From Tropicimonas sp. IMCC34043 (GTDB taxonomy: Bacteria > Pseudomonadota > Alphaproteobacteria > Rhodobacterales > Rhodobacteraceae), in assembly GCF_003390845.1 (NCBI RefSeq), contig NZ_QMEK01000002.1, positions 124,001 through 188,000 on the forward strand: a DNA stretch of 64,000 bases, written 5' to 3'. Within the stretch, counting starts at the first letter, position 1. The number at the start of each line of letters is the position of its first letter. Positions 17,495 through 27,092 of this stretch are shown in pieces. Position numbers and translations under genes: made by a program. The notes under the pieces were generated by a model. The model had not been told where the DNA came from and ran no database searches. It was given only the letters and a program-made list of their open reading frames with translations.

Positions 17495-18352
17495 ATGACC
17501 CGTACCCTTCTGACCCTTGGCCACGGCTACAGCGCCCGCGCCCTTGCCCGCCTGCTGCTCGATCAGGGCGGTTGGCGCATCATTGGCACGACCCGGACGG
17601 CCGGCGGGGCTGACCGCCTGCGCGAACAGGGGATCGAGGCACTGGTCTGGCCCGGCACCGACCTTACAGGCGTGATCGCCGAAGCAACCCATATTCTCGC
17701 CTCTGCCGCGCCCGATTCGGGGGGCGACCCGTTCCTGCCCGACATTGCCGACGCGCTGCGTCTCGCCCGGCCCGAATGGATCGGCTATCTCTCGACCACC
17801 GGGGTCTATGGCGACCATCAGGGTGCCTGGGTCGACGAGACGACGCCGCTGACCCCCACCACCCGCCGCGGCCAACAGCGGGTTCTGGCCGAGGGCCAGT
17901 GGCAGGCGTTGGCAGCCGAGACCGGCCTGCCGCTGCACATCTTCCGCCTTGCAGGGATCTATGGCCCGGGTCGCGGACCCTTTGCCAAGGTGCGGGACGG
18001 CACGGCCCGACGGATCGTCAAACCCGGTCAGGTGTTCTCGCGCATCCATGTCGAGGATATTGCCCGCGTGCTGGCCGCCTCGATCGTACGGCCCGATCCG
18101 GGCGCTATCTATAACGTTTGCGACGACGACCCGGCCCCGCCGGAGGACGTGATCGCCCATGCCGCGCGCCTGCTCGGCCTGCCGGTTCCGCCCGCCGTCG
18201 CCTTCGGTGACGCCGAGATGACGCCAATGGCGCGCAGTTTCTATGCCGAAAGCAAACGGGTGCGAAACGACCGCATCAAGGGCGAGCTCGGGGTGACGCT
18301 CGCCTATCCCGGCTATCGCGAGGGGCTGGCCGCGTTGCTGGCAGAAGACTGA
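17495..18352 (+). CDS. SDR-family NAD(P)-binding protein (YeeZ-like)
   Basis: 285-residue extended short-chain dehydrogenase-like protein. The Rossmann start is 'TLLTLGHGYSARALARLLLDQG' (GxGxxA variant), and the active-site region is 'GYLSTTGVYGDHQGAWVDETTPLTPTTRRGQQR', where the usual YxxxK Tyr/Lys pair is not evident. 'RLAGIYGPGRGPF' and 'FSRIHVEDIARVLAASI' are typical of YeeZ-like epimerase/dehydratase-fold proteins. Substrate unknown. The ATG at 17495 is chosen after 'GGAAAGGTCGAG'; the frame opens earlier at 17216 only because it shadows the preceding gene. Confidence 0.8.
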   Translation: MTRTLLTLGHGYSARALARLLLDQGGWRIIGTTRTAGGADRLREQGIEALVWPGTDLTGVIAEATHILASAAPDSGGDPFLPDIADALRLARPEWIGYLSTTGVYGDHQGAWVDETTPLTPTTRRGQQRVLAEGQWQALAAETGLPLHIFRLAGIYGPGRGPFAKVRDGTARRIVKPGQVFSRIHVEDIARVLAASIVRPDPGAIYNVCDDDPAPPEDVIAHAARLLGLPVPPAVAFGDAEMTPMARSFYAESKRVRNDRIKGELGVTLAYPGYREGLAALLAED

Positions 18353-18458
18353 TACGGCACGGAAACGTCACGGCGCTTAAGACTCGGTTCATTGCAGTTG
18401 GTCCATGATGCTGCCGACGGCCGCCCCCTGCGGGCCGACTGCGTGGAGTTGCCTCTTC

Positions 18459-20744
18459 ATGAGCCTGACGGATAAACTGGCCTCCGAACGTCGCGCCCGC
18501 CTGGCGGCCGAACGCCTGCTGGACCTGAAAAGCCGCGAGTTGTTCGAGGCCAACCGAAAGCTGTCGCAGCACGCGATCAAGCTGTCGGACCAGATCGTCG
18601 AACAGCGCGAGGTCGTGCGGGTCGTGCGCAGCGAGGCCGAGGCGCTGAAGGACCGCAACGAGAAGACCGAGGCGGAACTCGCCCGGGCCGAAAAAAAGGT
18701 CGAGATCGTCGAACGCCGGTTGTGGGATTCGGTCGAGGCGGTGACCGACGGCTTCGCCGTATTCGATCAGCAGGACAGGCTGCTTGCCGCCAACTCCGCC
18801 TGGCTGTCGCTGTTTGACTACTCCGAGGTGATCCAGCCCGGCATTTCCTATCTCGACGTGCTGCGTTTCGGCGCCGAGGAGGGGATAATCGATATCGGCG
18901 ACACCCCGCTCGGCACCTGGATCGCCGAAATGCTCGACCGCTGGGACCAGCCCGAAATCGCGCCCGGCACGATCACACTGTGGAATCGGCGCCACTTCCG
19001 CCTGCTCGACCGGCGCTCGCGCGACGGCGACATGGTGTGCCTTGCGCAGGACATAACCGCGCTCAAGGCGCGCGAGGAGGAACTCTACGAGGCGCGTTCG
19101 CGCGCCGAGGCCGCCAACCGGGCGAAATCGACCTTCCTGGCCAATATGAGCCACGAGCTGCGCACACCGATGAACGGCGTGGTTGCGATGGCCGATCTGC
19201 TGCTCGAAGGCGACCTCGACGAGGAACAGCGGCTCTACCTTCAGACCATCCGGAATTCGGGCGAAACCCTCCTCGGGATCATCAACGACGTGCTCGACTT
19301 CTCGAAGCTCGAGGCCGAGAAACTGACGCTCCGCCCCGATCCTTTCGATCTGGAGCTGATGTTGCACGAGGTGCTGACGCTGGTCGCGCCGATGGCCCGC
19401 GAAAAGTCGCTCGACCTGCATGTGGATTATGATGTCTTCCTGCCGACCAAGCTTGTCGGCGATCCGGGCCGGATCCGCCAGGTGTTGACCAATCTGGTCG
19501 GCAACGCGGTGAAGTTCACGCTTGAGGGCCATGTGCTGGTCCGCGTCGTCGGGATCGAGGACACGCCGGGGATCTGGCAGATGCATGTCACGGTCGAGGA
19601 TACCGGCATCGGCATCGACCCGGACATGCAGGCCCACATATTCGATTCCTTTGCCCAGGTCGAACAGGAGCGGAACCGCACCTTCGAGGGCACCGGGCTT
19701 GGGCTCGCCATCACGCGCGAGCTTGTCGACCTGATGGACGGCCAGATCTGGCTTGAATCCGAACCCGGCAACGGCGCCTGCTTCGGCTTTCTCGTGTCGC
19801 TGCCTGCGGCCGAAGGCCACCCGCCGATCCCGGCCAGCCTCGCTGGCGGCGGTCTCCGGGCCATGATGGTGGGGGGCGGCGATCTCGACCAGGACATCCT
19901 GTCCAAGCAGCTGCGTCAGCTCGGCCTCGCCGTGCGCTGCGTTGCTTCGGGCATGCAGGCGCTCGATGCCGTCCACGACGGACCCATGCCGCAGATCGTG
20001 CTGATCAACGAACACCTGCCCGACACCGAAGGCGCCGATCTGGCCATTGCGCTGCGCAAGGCCGGTCTCGACACCGCGACCGTCCTGCTTTGCACCGACG
20101 CCCATATCGCCGCCTCGTCCGAGGTGCGCCAGGCGGTCGACGCCACACTGACCCGCCCGATCCGGCGCAGCGAGCTGTTTCGCACGCTTGATGCCCTGTC
20201 CCCGGTCCGGGCACCCGGCCCCGACATCGACGCGCCGGCCGCAGACGACGGGCCGATCCGTTTCGCCTCCCGCCGCAAACAGGTTCCGGCCGCCCGGGTC
20301 GCGTCCGGGCAGCCCCCCCGAACCGCGCCGCGCCCGATGCGCGTATTGGCGGCCGAGGACAACCGGACCAACCAGTTCGTGCTGCGCAAGATGGTGAAAT
20401 CGCTCGACATCGACCTTGCCTTTGCCAGCAACGGGCGCGAGGCGGTCGAGCTTTTCCGCAATTTCCACCCCGACATGATCTTCATGGACATCTCGATGCC
20501 GGAAATGGATGGCAAGGAGGCGACCAATGCGATCCGGGCGCTGGAAAGCCCGGGGCAGCGGGTGCCGATTGTCGCGCTGACCGCCCACGCGCTCAGCGGC
20601 GACCGCGAGGACATCCTCGCCGCCGGGCTCGACCATTATCTGACCAAACCGCTGAAGAAGGGGCCACTGCAGCAGCTGATCATCGACCACCGCCCCGAAG
20701 ATTGTCGCCCGCCGCTGCCCGGGACGGCGATCTCTGCCGAGTAA
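18459..20744 (+). CDS. Hybrid sensor histidine kinase with two receiver domains, one degenerate
   Basis: 761-residue cytoplasmic hybrid kinase, with no signal or membrane helices. Order: N-terminal coiled coil (about 1-85), PAS-type sensor (about 90-205), second short coil, HisKA dimerisation domain with phospho-acceptor His232 in '[11 protein letters not shown]', HATPase with 'DTGIGID' and 'GTGLGLAI' boxes (about 340-455), first receiver (about 470-580), linker, second receiver (about 625-745). The first receiver has Asn517 ('VLINEHLP') where the phospho-accepting Asp belongs; the second has Asp677 in '[11 protein letters not shown]' and the conserved Lys in 'YLTKPLKK'. The start at 18459 is preferred to 18405 because GGAG lies 10 bases upstream. 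No partner regulator adjoins. Confidence 0.88.
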   Translation: MSLTDKLASERRARLAAERLLDLKSRELFEANRKLSQHAIKLSDQIVEQREVVRVVRSEAEALKDRNEKTEAELARAEKKVEIVERRLWDSVEAVTDGFAVFDQQDRLLAANSAWLSLFDYSEVIQPGISYLDVLRFGAEEGIIDIGDTPLGTWIAEMLDRWDQPEIAPGTITLWNRRHFRLLDRRSRDGDMVCLAQDITALKAREEELYEARSRAEAANRAKSTFLANMSHELRTPMNGVVAMADLLLEGDLDEEQRLYLQTIRNSGETLLGIINDVLDFSKLEAEKLTLRPDPFDLELMLHEVLTLVAPMAREKSLDLHVDYDVFLPTKLVGDPGRIRQVLTNLVGNAVKFTLEGHVLVRVVGIEDTPGIWQMHVTVEDTGIGIDPDMQAHIFDSFAQVEQERNRTFEGTGLGLAITRELVDLMDGQIWLESEPGNGACFGFLVSLPAAEGHPPIPASLAGGGLRAMMVGGGDLDQDILSKQLRQLGLAVRCVASGMQALDAVHDGPMPQIVLINEHLPDTEGADLAIALRKAGLDTATVLLCTDAHIAASSEVRQAVDATLTRPIRRSELFRTLDALSPVRAPGPDIDAPAADDGPIRFASRRKQVPAARVASGQPPRTAPRPMRVLAAEDNRTNQFVLRKMVKSLDIDLAFASNGREAVELFRNFHPDMIFMDISMPEMDGKEATNAIRALESPGQRVPIVALTAHALSGDREDILAAGLDHYLTKPLKKGPLQQLIIDHRPEDCRPPLPGTAISAE

Positions 20745-20838
20745 GTGGCGCGCCGGAACCGGGTGGCATCGCTCGCCCGATCGCCGCAGGGCGGTCGACG
20801 CGGCGCCCGGTCGCCTGCGATCCTCGCGCGGGCCGCTT

Positions 20839-21627
20839 TCAGGCCGCGTCCTGCGCCACCGCCCGGCGCAGGAACACCGGGCGATCCTCGACCTCGGTCA
20901 GATCGGCGCAAAAGCCATAGCCGCCGGTTGCGAAATCTCGCAGCGCGGCGGGATCGGTCAGCCGGTTCTGCACCACGAAGCGGGCCATCGCACCCCGCGC
21001 CTTCTTGGCAAAGAAGCTCACGATCTTCGGCCCGCCGGGGCGATCCTCCAGAAACACCGGTGTGACGACGCGGATCCCCAGCGTGGCCACCGGAACGGCC
21101 GCGAAATATTCCTGGCTGGCACAATTGACCAGAACCTCGCATCCCAGGTCCGCCGCGGTGGCAGTCAGCGCGCGCGCCAGAAGATCGCCCCACCAGGCAT
21201 AAAGCGTCGCGCCACGCGGGTTGGCCAGCCGGGTGCCCATCTCAAGCCGATAGGGCTGGATCGCATCGCATGGCCGCAGCAACCCGTAAAGCCCCGAAAG
21301 GATCCGCAAATGGCTCTGCGCCCATTCGATCTCGTCGGGATCGAGCGATCGCGCTTCGAACCCGGCATAGGTATCGCCGGCAAAGCCAAACGCCGCTGGG
21401 CGCGTCGCCTCGGGGGCCGGGTCATCGGAGAACGCCGCAAACCGGTCGCGGTTCAGCATCGCCAATTGCGGGCTCAGCCCCATCAATGCCGCCAGATCGG
21501 CCGCCGACAGCCGCCGCGCCACATCGGCCAGTCGATTGGCCTCGGCCAGAAACGCCGGCCGGGTCGTCGTCAGGTCCGGAACCTCGGACCAGTCGAGCCG
21601 CTTTGCCGGAGAGATCACGACGAGCAT
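20839..21627 (-). CDS. yaaA: Peroxide stress protein YaaA
   Basis: 262 residues, UPF0246/YaaA family. In E. coli YaaA limits intracellular iron and oxidative DNA damage during peroxide stress and binds DNA. Characteristic motifs are the start 'MLVVISPAKRLDW', 'LSGLYGLLRPCDAIQPYRLEMGTRL', and 'VNCASQEYFAAV'. Length matches E. coli (258). ATG at 21627 follows 'AGGAGGCCCACC'. The frame continues open to 21789, but that part lacks homology. It lies 73 bp downstream of recQ on the same strand, so cotranscription is plausible. Confidence 0.93.
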   Translation of the reverse strand: MLVVISPAKRLDWSEVPDLTTTRPAFLAEANRLADVARRLSAADLAALMGLSPQLAMLNRDRFAAFSDDPAPEATRPAAFGFAGDTYAGFEARSLDPDEIEWAQSHLRILSGLYGLLRPCDAIQPYRLEMGTRLANPRGATLYAWWGDLLARALTATAADLGCEVLVNCASQEYFAAVPVATLGIRVVTPVFLEDRPGGPKIVSFFAKKARGAMARFVVQNRLTDPAALRDFATGGYGFCADLTEVEDRPVFLRRAVAQDAA

Positions 21628-21700
21628 GGTGGGCCTCCTGTCCTGCCTTCGCGGCCGACCATAGGCGGCCGGGCCGCGGGGTCCAGACCCGAACTTGCCA

Positions 21701-23755
21701 TCACGACGCCTCGGCCAGCACCTGCAGGAAGGCCGCGCCGAAACGTTCGATCTTCTGCGCCTCCATGCCGGGGATCCGCGCCAGCGCATCGAGCGAACCG
21801 GGCCTGCGTTCGGCGATGTGGCGCAGGGTCGAGGGGGCGCAGCTCAGATACCGCCCGGCCCCGTCCGCACCGCGGATCAACCCGCTTTGCACCGCCTGCA
21901 GCCGGTCGAAAACCTCGCCGCCGCCGTTCGCCGCAAGCCGCCGCCGCGCCGGGTGCAACATCTGCACCTCGCCGGTGATGACCTCCAGGAACGTCGCGCC
22001 AAAACGTTCGAGCTTGGTCGCCCCGACCCCGTTGACGCCCGCCATCTCGTCGAGCGTTCCGGGCCGCCGCTCGGCCATCTCGATCAGCGTCCGGTCGGCG
22101 AAGATCACATAGGCCGGCACACCCGCCGCCTCGGCCAGCGCCCGCCGCTTCGCCTTCAGCGCCGACAGCAACGGCGCGTCCTCCTCGGCCACCTGCATCC
22201 GCACCGCAGGCCGCGCCGCGACCCGGGCCAGACTGTCCCGGCGCAGAACGATCCCCGCCTCGTCGCGCAGGATCGGCCGGGCCGCGTCGGTCATGCGCAG
22301 CCCGCCATGGCGCTCGGGGTCCGGCCGCACCAGATCGTGGCCCATCATCTGACGGAAGATCGCCTGCCATTGCGTGCGGTCGTATTCGCGCCCGACACCA
22401 TAGGTCGGCAGCTTGTCGTGGCCGCGGGCGCGGATCTTGTCGGTATCCGCACCAAGCAGGATATCGATCAGATGCCCGGTGCCAAAGCTCTCGCCAGTGC
22501 GCAGGATTGCCGAAAGCGCCTTTCGCACCGCCATCGTGCCGTCAAACGTCTCGGGCGGCCGTTCGCAAAGATCACAATAGCCGCAAGGCTCGGGGCGCTG
22601 CTCGCCGAAATACCCCAGCAACGCCTGCCGCCGGCATGTCAGCGCCTCGGCCAGTCCCAGCAGCGCGTTCAACCGCACGTGGTCGGCCGCTTTGCGCTCG
22701 GTCGGGGCGGCGCCCTCGTCGATCTGGGACCGGCGCAGACGGATGTCGTCTGGCCCGTAAAGGGTCAGCGTCTCGGCCGGCGCCCCGTCGCGGCCGGCGC
22801 GCCCGATCTCCTGATAATAGGACTCGATCGATTTCGGCAGATCGGCATGGGCGACCCAGCGGATATCGGGCTTGTCGACCCCCATGCCGAAGGCGACGGT
22901 GGCCACGACGATCAGACCGTCCTCGGTCTGGAACCGTTCCTCGACCGCCCGGCGCGCCCCGGCCTCCATGCCGCCATGATAGTGACAGGCCGAATGCCCG
23001 GCCTCCCTCAGGGCCTGCGACAAGGTCTCGGTCTTGGCCCGGGTGCCGCAATAGACGATGCCCGACAGCCCGCGCCGGGCGGCCGCGAAATCGAGGATCT
23101 GGCGCCGCGGCTGGGCCTTGGCGGCAAAGGCAAGGTGCAGGTTCGGCCGGTCGAAGCCATGCAGGAACACCCGCGGCGCCAGACCGTCGAACAGCCGCGT
23201 GACGATTTCCTCGCGCGTCTCTTCATCGGCGGTGGCGGTAAACGCCGCCAGCGGAACATCGAGTTCGCGGCGCAGTTGGCCGATCCGCAGATAATCGGGG
23301 CGGAAATCGTGCCCCCACTGGCTGACGCAATGCGCCTCGTCGACCGCAATCATCGACACGCCGGCGCGCCGCAACCACCCGGTGATGCCGGCGGCCGCCA
23401 GCCGCTCCGGCGCCATGTAGAGCAGCTTCAACTGCCCTGCGGCCAGTGCCTGATGCACCGCCTCGGTCTCCTCGCCGGTGTTGCCCGAGGTCAACGCGCC
23501 CGCGGCGACCCCCGCCGCGCCGAGGCTGCGCACCTGATCCCGCATCAGCGCGATCAAGGGCGAGATCACCACAGTCACGCCGTCCCGGCACAGCGCCGGC
23601 AGCTGGAAACACAGCGACTTGCCGCCGCCCGTGGGCATGATCGCCAGAACGTTCTCGCCCGCCTCGACCGCCGAAACGATCTCGGCCTGCCCCGGGCGGA
23701 ACGATTCGAATCCGAATACAGAGCGCAGAAGCGCGTCGGGAGAGGCTGCGGCCAT
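21701..23755 (-). CDS. recQ: ATP-dependent DNA helicase RecQ
   Basis: 684 residues, a 3'-to-5' helicase for recombination and fork repair. RecA-like domain 1 has Walker A 'MPTGGGKSLCF' (Lys46) and motif II 'DEAHCVSQW'; domain 2 has 'VATVAFGMGVDKPDIR' and 'QEIGRAGRDG'. The RQC zinc site uses 'CRRQALLGYFGE' plus 'CGYCDLC'. After the winged helix comes an HRDC domain ('GTLDEMAGVNGVGATKLERFG') and then a second, similar segment ('GSLDALARIPGMEAQKIERFG'). The protein is therefore longer than E. coli RecQ (609) because of the duplicated HRDC. Ribosome-binding site 'GCAGGACCGGC'. Confidence 0.95.
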   Translation of the reverse strand: MAAASPDALLRSVFGFESFRPGQAEIVSAVEAGENVLAIMPTGGGKSLCFQLPALCRDGVTVVISPLIALMRDQVRSLGAAGVAAGALTSGNTGEETEAVHQALAAGQLKLLYMAPERLAAAGITGWLRRAGVSMIAVDEAHCVSQWGHDFRPDYLRIGQLRRELDVPLAAFTATADEETREEIVTRLFDGLAPRVFLHGFDRPNLHLAFAAKAQPRRQILDFAAARRGLSGIVYCGTRAKTETLSQALREAGHSACHYHGGMEAGARRAVEERFQTEDGLIVVATVAFGMGVDKPDIRWVAHADLPKSIESYYQEIGRAGRDGAPAETLTLYGPDDIRLRRSQIDEGAAPTERKAADHVRLNALLGLAEALTCRRQALLGYFGEQRPEPCGYCDLCERPPETFDGTMAVRKALSAILRTGESFGTGHLIDILLGADTDKIRARGHDKLPTYGVGREYDRTQWQAIFRQMMGHDLVRPDPERHGGLRMTDAARPILRDEAGIVLRRDSLARVAARPAVRMQVAEEDAPLLSALKAKRRALAEAAGVPAYVIFADRTLIEMAERRPGTLDEMAGVNGVGATKLERFGATFLEVITGEVQMLHPARRRLAANGGGEVFDRLQAVQSGLIRGADGAGRYLSCAPSTLRHIAERRPGSLDALARIPGMEAQKIERFGAAFLQVLAEAS

Positions 23756-23860
23756 GCCGGTCCTGCGGTTCTTTTCAGCTGCTCGTTATCCGGCGCATCC
23801 TCCCACAGCGGCTCCGGCGGGACAAGGCCCCGCCACCCTGCGGCAAAGGCCCTTCCCGGG

Positions 23861-23923
23861 TTTCTTCTTGGCCGAAATACCTCGGGGGAGTCGCGGCCCG
23901 CCGCGACGGGGGCAGCGCCCCCG
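23861..23923 (-). repeat. Dispersed intergenic hairpin element, copy 1
   Basis: On the plus strand it reads TTTCTTCTTGGCCGAAATAC, CTCGGGGGA, hairpin GTCGCGG-cccg-CCGCGAC (23890-23907), hairpin GGGGGC-agc-GCCCCC (23908-23922). A second copy at 35431-35499 shares the AT box and CTCGGGGG core and the two-hairpin layout. Both lie just after a minus-strand gene stop (35 bp after yggT here), suggesting a 3'-end RNA element. Confidence 0.7.
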
Positions 23924-23957
23924 ACAGGCCCGGACCGCATCGTCCGGACCGACGGGC

Positions 23958-24248
23958 TCAGCGCAGGCCGAACAAGGTCGGAAGAACGATGTCGCGCAGC
24001 GCGATCAGGATCACGAAGGCGACCAGCGGGGCAAGATCGAGCGGCCGGGTGTCGGGCAGGATCGACCGGATCGGTCGATAGACCGGCTCGAGCAGCCGGT
24101 TCAGCCCGTCCCACAAGCCACGCACAAAAGGCTGACCATAGTTCAGCACGTTGAAGTTCAACAACCAGCTCATGATGATCTGGATGATCATGACGTAGAA
24201 GGCCAGGTTGAGGACAAGCCTCAGAATGTCATAGATCATGAATGCCAT
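23958..24248 (-). CDS. YggT-family integral membrane protein
   Basis: 96 residues with two hydrophobic segments: 'LVLNLAFYVMIIQIIMSWLL' near residues 9-30 and 'LAPLVAFVILIALRDIVLP' near 70-90. Between them lies the family-specific 'LNRLLEPVYRPIRSILPDTRPLDLAPLV' stretch, with the conserved Pro-Ile-Arg and Asp. YggT proteins are linked to osmotic tolerance, cell division and the YlmG/SepF context; the molecular role is unsettled. ATG at 24248 follows 'GGAGGCCGCA'; the frame is open to 24356 without sense. The hairpin element begins 35 bp past the stop. Confidence 0.9.
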   Translation of the reverse strand: MAFMIYDILRLVLNLAFYVMIIQIIMSWLLNFNVLNYGQPFVRGLWDGLNRLLEPVYRPIRSILPDTRPLDLAPLVAFVILIALRDIVLPTLFGLR

Positions 24249-24373
24249 TGCGGCCTCCGTTCTGCACCGGGGTCGATGTAGGGCCCGGAGCGCCGGGGCG
24301 CAAGCGCCGCGACGCCAAGTCGTGCTTGACGCCGCACCCCGGCTGCGATTTCGCACCTGCGAAAGGACGTGCC

Positions 24374-24901
24374 ATGTACCCGGTCATTCGCCTCGTCGCC
24401 CATGTCGCCCGGCATGGCCGCAACCCGCTTCCGCTCGACGGAACCCACATCGGCCACCACATCTGCTGGCCCTGGGACATCGACCCGTGGATGGAGCTGA
24501 ACAATGGCCGCACGCTGACGCTCTACGACCTCGGCCGGGTGGCGATGTTCCACCGGATCGGGGCGGTGGCGGCGATGCGCCGCAACGGCTGGGCGCCTGC
24601 GGTCGCCGGCCTGTCTGTTCGCTTCCGCCGGCGGGTCAAGGTCTTTGCCCGGTTCGAGATGCGCTCCCGGATCGTCGGATGGGACGACAGGTTCTTCTAT
24701 TCCGAACAGGGCATGGTGCGGGGCGGCGAATTCAGTTCGCACGCGCTGGTGCGGCTGGCGATAACCGATGGCAATGGCGCGGTGCCGACCGCACGGGTGC
24801 TGGCAGAACTTGGCGCGGATCCTGAAAGCCCGCCCCTGCCCGAATGGATCGCTGCCTGGATCGCCGCCGAGGCGCAGCGGCCCTGGCCGCCCGGGCTGTG
24901 A
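24374..24901 (+). CDS. Hotdog-fold acyl-CoA thioesterase family protein
   Basis: 175 residues of the 4HBT-like family. The diagnostic part is 'CWPWDIDPWMELNNGRTLTLYDLGR', which corresponds to the D-x-x-x-H-x-N-N-x-x-Y hotdog helix, with Met-Glu-Leu in place of the usual Asn-x-H. 'VRFRRRVKVFARFEMRSRIVGWDDRFFYSEQ' gives the long central strands. Related to THEM6-like and YbgC-like proteins; the substrate is unknown, probably a long-chain acyl thioester. Start at 24374 follows 'GAAAGGACGTGCC'. dapE follows after 66 bp on the same strand. Confidence 0.82.
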   Translation: MYPVIRLVAHVARHGRNPLPLDGTHIGHHICWPWDIDPWMELNNGRTLTLYDLGRVAMFHRIGAVAAMRRNGWAPAVAGLSVRFRRRVKVFARFEMRSRIVGWDDRFFYSEQGMVRGGEFSSHALVRLAITDGNGAVPTARVLAELGADPESPPLPEWIAAWIAAEAQRPWPPGL

Positions 24902-24967
24902 ATCGCGGCCCGATTGCGCGAGGGCGGCAAAGCCGCTAACCCTCCCGCACCAGCCCGGAGCCACATC

Positions 24968-26110
24968 ATGACCGACCCCGTCGCGCTTGCCGCCGATCTG
25001 ATCCGCTGCCCTACGGTCACGCCCGAAGAGGGCGGCGCGCTGGTGCTGCTGGAGCGGCGGCTGTCGGAGGCGGGCTTCGCCTGCACGCGGGTCGACAGGG
25101 CCGGCACCCCGAACCTCTTCGCCCGCTGGGGCGCAAAGGGCGATCCCCGCAGCTTTGGCTTCAACGGCCATACCGACGTCGTGCCGGTGGGCGACAGGGC
25201 AGCCTGGAGTACCGATCCCTTCGGCGCCGAGGAACGCGCGGGATACCTCTGGGGCCGCGGAGCGAGCGACATGAAATCGGGCGTCGCGGCCTTCGTGGCC
25301 GCCGCCATCGACCTTGTCGGCAACACGCCCCCTGATGGCGCAATCCTGATCGCGATCACCGGCGACGAGGAGGGCGACGCGACCGATGGCACCGTGGCCT
25401 TGCTAGACTGGATGGCCGCCAATGGCGAGGCGATGACCGCCTGTCTGGTGGGAGAGCCGACCTGCCCGAACGTGATGGGCGAGATGATGAAGATCGGCCG
25501 CCGCGGTTCGATGACCGCTCGGTTCACCGCCCGCGGCGTGCAGGGCCATTCAGCCTATCCGCACCGGGCGAAGAACCCGGTCGCAGCCATCGCGCAGCTT
25601 GCGACCCGGCTCTGCGATCGCCGGCTCGACGAAGGTACCGCGCATTTCGACGCCTCGACCCTGGCGCTGACCACCATCGACACCGGCAACACGGCGACCA
25701 ACGTGATCCCCGCGACCTGCCGCGCCACCGTCAACATCCGCTTCAACGACACCCACACCGGGGAGAGCCTTGCCGACTGGCTGCGGGCCGAGGCCGCGGC
25801 CGTCGCCGCCGAAACCGGCGTTGCAATCGAGACCGCCGTGACCGTCTCGGGCGAGGCGTTCCTGACCCCGCCGGGCGCGCTGTCGCAGCTTGTCGCCGAC
25901 GCGGTCGAGGCCGAAACCGGCCGCCGGCCCGAACTGTCGACCTCGGGCGGCACCTCGGACGCGCGATTCATCAAGGATCACTGCCCGGTCGTCGAATTCG
26001 GTCTGGTGGGCGCCACCATGCATCAGGTCGACGAACGGGTCAGCACCGACCAGATCCGCCAGTTGAAGGCGATCTATGCCCGGATCCTGCAAACCTATTT
26101 CGCCCCGTGA
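24968..26110 (+). CDS. dapE: Succinyl-diaminopimelate desuccinylase
   Basis: 380 residues, di-zinc M20 enzyme of lysine and diaminopimelate (peptidoglycan precursor) synthesis. Metal ligands: His in '[11 protein letters not shown]', Asp in 'RGASDMKSG', the Glu-Glu pair in '[14 protein letters not shown]', Glu in 'VGEPT', and a C-terminal His in '[12 protein letters not shown]'. The lid/dimerisation domain occupies about residues 180-290. Length is normal. ATG at 24968 starts the protein right after 'CCCGGAGCCACATC'. Its TGA overlaps the GTG start of the next gene (GTGA), indicating coupling. Confidence 0.95.
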   Translation: MTDPVALAADLIRCPTVTPEEGGALVLLERRLSEAGFACTRVDRAGTPNLFARWGAKGDPRSFGFNGHTDVVPVGDRAAWSTDPFGAEERAGYLWGRGASDMKSGVAAFVAAAIDLVGNTPPDGAILIAITGDEEGDATDGTVALLDWMAANGEAMTACLVGEPTCPNVMGEMMKIGRRGSMTARFTARGVQGHSAYPHRAKNPVAAIAQLATRLCDRRLDEGTAHFDASTLALTTIDTGNTATNVIPATCRATVNIRFNDTHTGESLADWLRAEAAAVAAETGVAIETAVTVSGEAFLTPPGALSQLVADAVEAETGRRPELSTSGGTSDARFIKDHCPVVEFGLVGATMHQVDERVSTDQIRQLKAIYARILQTYFAP

Positions 26111-26679
26111 ACCGCCATCTGGTGGTCATGGTGAAGGAACCGCGCCCGGGCCGGGTCAAGACCCGGCTGGGGGCCGATATCGGCATGGTTCCGGCCGCCT
26201 GGTGGTCCCGCCACCAATGTGCAGCGCTGCTGCGCCGGTTGCAGGACCCGCGCTGGCAGCTCCGCCTCGCCGTCACCCCCGATGCCGAGGGCCTCGCCTC
26301 GCGGGTCTGGCCCGGTCAGTTGCCGCGCCTGCCGCAGGGCGCGGGCGATCTGGGCGACCGCATGGCGCGGATCTTTCGCAGCCTGCCCCCGGGACCAGCC
26401 GTCATCGTCGGCGCTGACATTCCAGAGATGGCGCCCCGCCACATCGCCCGCGCCTTCACCGCACTTGGTCCGGCCGAGGCGGTCCTCGGCCCCGCGCCCG
26501 ACGGTGGCTACTGGCTGATCGGGCTCAAACGCAGTGCCCCGCCGCCACCCGCGCTGTTCGCGGGCGTCCGCTGGTCGACGCGCCACGCAATGGCCGACAC
26601 GATGGCCAGCCTTGCGCCGCTGCGAGTCGCGCTGGCCGATACGCTCGCTGACGTCGACACCGCTTCCGACATGCGCTGA
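26107..26679 (+). CDS. DUF2064 (TIGR04282-type) glycosyltransferase-like protein
   Basis: 190 residues with a GT-A nucleotidyl/glycosyltransferase fold of the DUF2064 family. N-terminal '[22 protein letters not shown]' resembles the nucleotide-binding GRVKTRL loop; '[21 protein letters not shown]' gives the DxD-like metal site; '[15 protein letters not shown]' is the family signature. Some members (TIGR04282) are associated with arsenosugar biosynthesis, but the context here gives no support for that. It begins with GTG overlapping the dapE stop by four bases and ends at a hairpin terminator. Confidence 0.82.
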   Translation: MNRHLVVMVKEPRPGRVKTRLGADIGMVPAAWWSRHQCAALLRRLQDPRWQLRLAVTPDAEGLASRVWPGQLPRLPQGAGDLGDRMARIFRSLPPGPAVIVGADIPEMAPRHIARAFTALGPAEAVLGPAPDGGYWLIGLKRSAPPPPALFAGVRWSTRHAMADTMASLAPLRVALADTLADVDTASDMR

Positions 26680-26685
26680 ACGCAT

Positions 26686-26712
26686 AAGGCCACCGCAGGG
26701 GTGGCCTTGTGC
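26686..26712 (+). terminator. Hairpin terminator after the dapE operon
   Basis: Perfect 9-bp stem AAGGCCACC / GGTGGCCTT with a GCAGG loop, beginning 7 bp past the stop of the DUF2064 gene. The T-tract is short on this strand. It could also serve the converging DUF1127 gene. Confidence 0.65.
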
Positions 26713-26764
26713 TGGCGCTGAGTCAGGTCAGCGTCCTTGCCGTCGTTCCGGCAGTCGTGCCGGT

Positions 26765-26986
26765 TCAGGCGACCTTGTTCGATTCCGTCAGGGCGAGGTG
26801 GTGAAAGTCGGCCCGGCTCAGGTTCAGGTCGGCCAGCTCGCGATCGCCCATCGAAGAAAGTTCATTGTAGGTCTGAACATAGGCCGCGTGGCGGCGGCGC
26901 CATGCCGCAAAGCCAGCCAGCAGGCGGTCAAGGCCCAGGACGGAAGAAATGGGGGCGGAGGCGACGTCGTACATGCTCATCTTCAA
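26765..26986 (-). CDS. DUF1127 small protein
   Basis: 73-residue protein. The C-terminal DUF1127 motif is 'YNELSSMGDRELADLNLSRADFHHL', preceded by an Arg-rich helix 'FAAWRRRHAAYVQTY'. In Rhodobacter and other alphaproteobacteria such small Arg-rich proteins act in RNA turnover and stress responses (for example CcaF1 of R. sphaeroides) and are often under RpoH control. Whether this one binds RNA is inferred. 'CATCTTCAAGATC' and an AT-poor leader sit upstream; 26987-27143 contains its promoter region, but I cannot assign boxes with confidence. Confidence 0.85.
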   Translation of the reverse strand: MKMSMYDVASAPISSVLGLDRLLAGFAAWRRRHAAYVQTYNELSSMGDRELADLNLSRADFHHLALTESNKVA

Positions 26987-27092
26987 GATCCTCGATGTGC
27001 TTCTTGGGTTCTGGACGTTAACGCTAACATCCGTTGACCCCTAGATGCTCCCGAAGAGGCCCTGGGACAATCATCAGGTTTGTATTTCCCCT

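Noticed and set aside
18276-20690. Open frame of about 804 codons antisense to the hybrid kinase
   Set aside because: The kinase frame holds every catalytic motif; the antisense product has none and crosses the start of the kinase.
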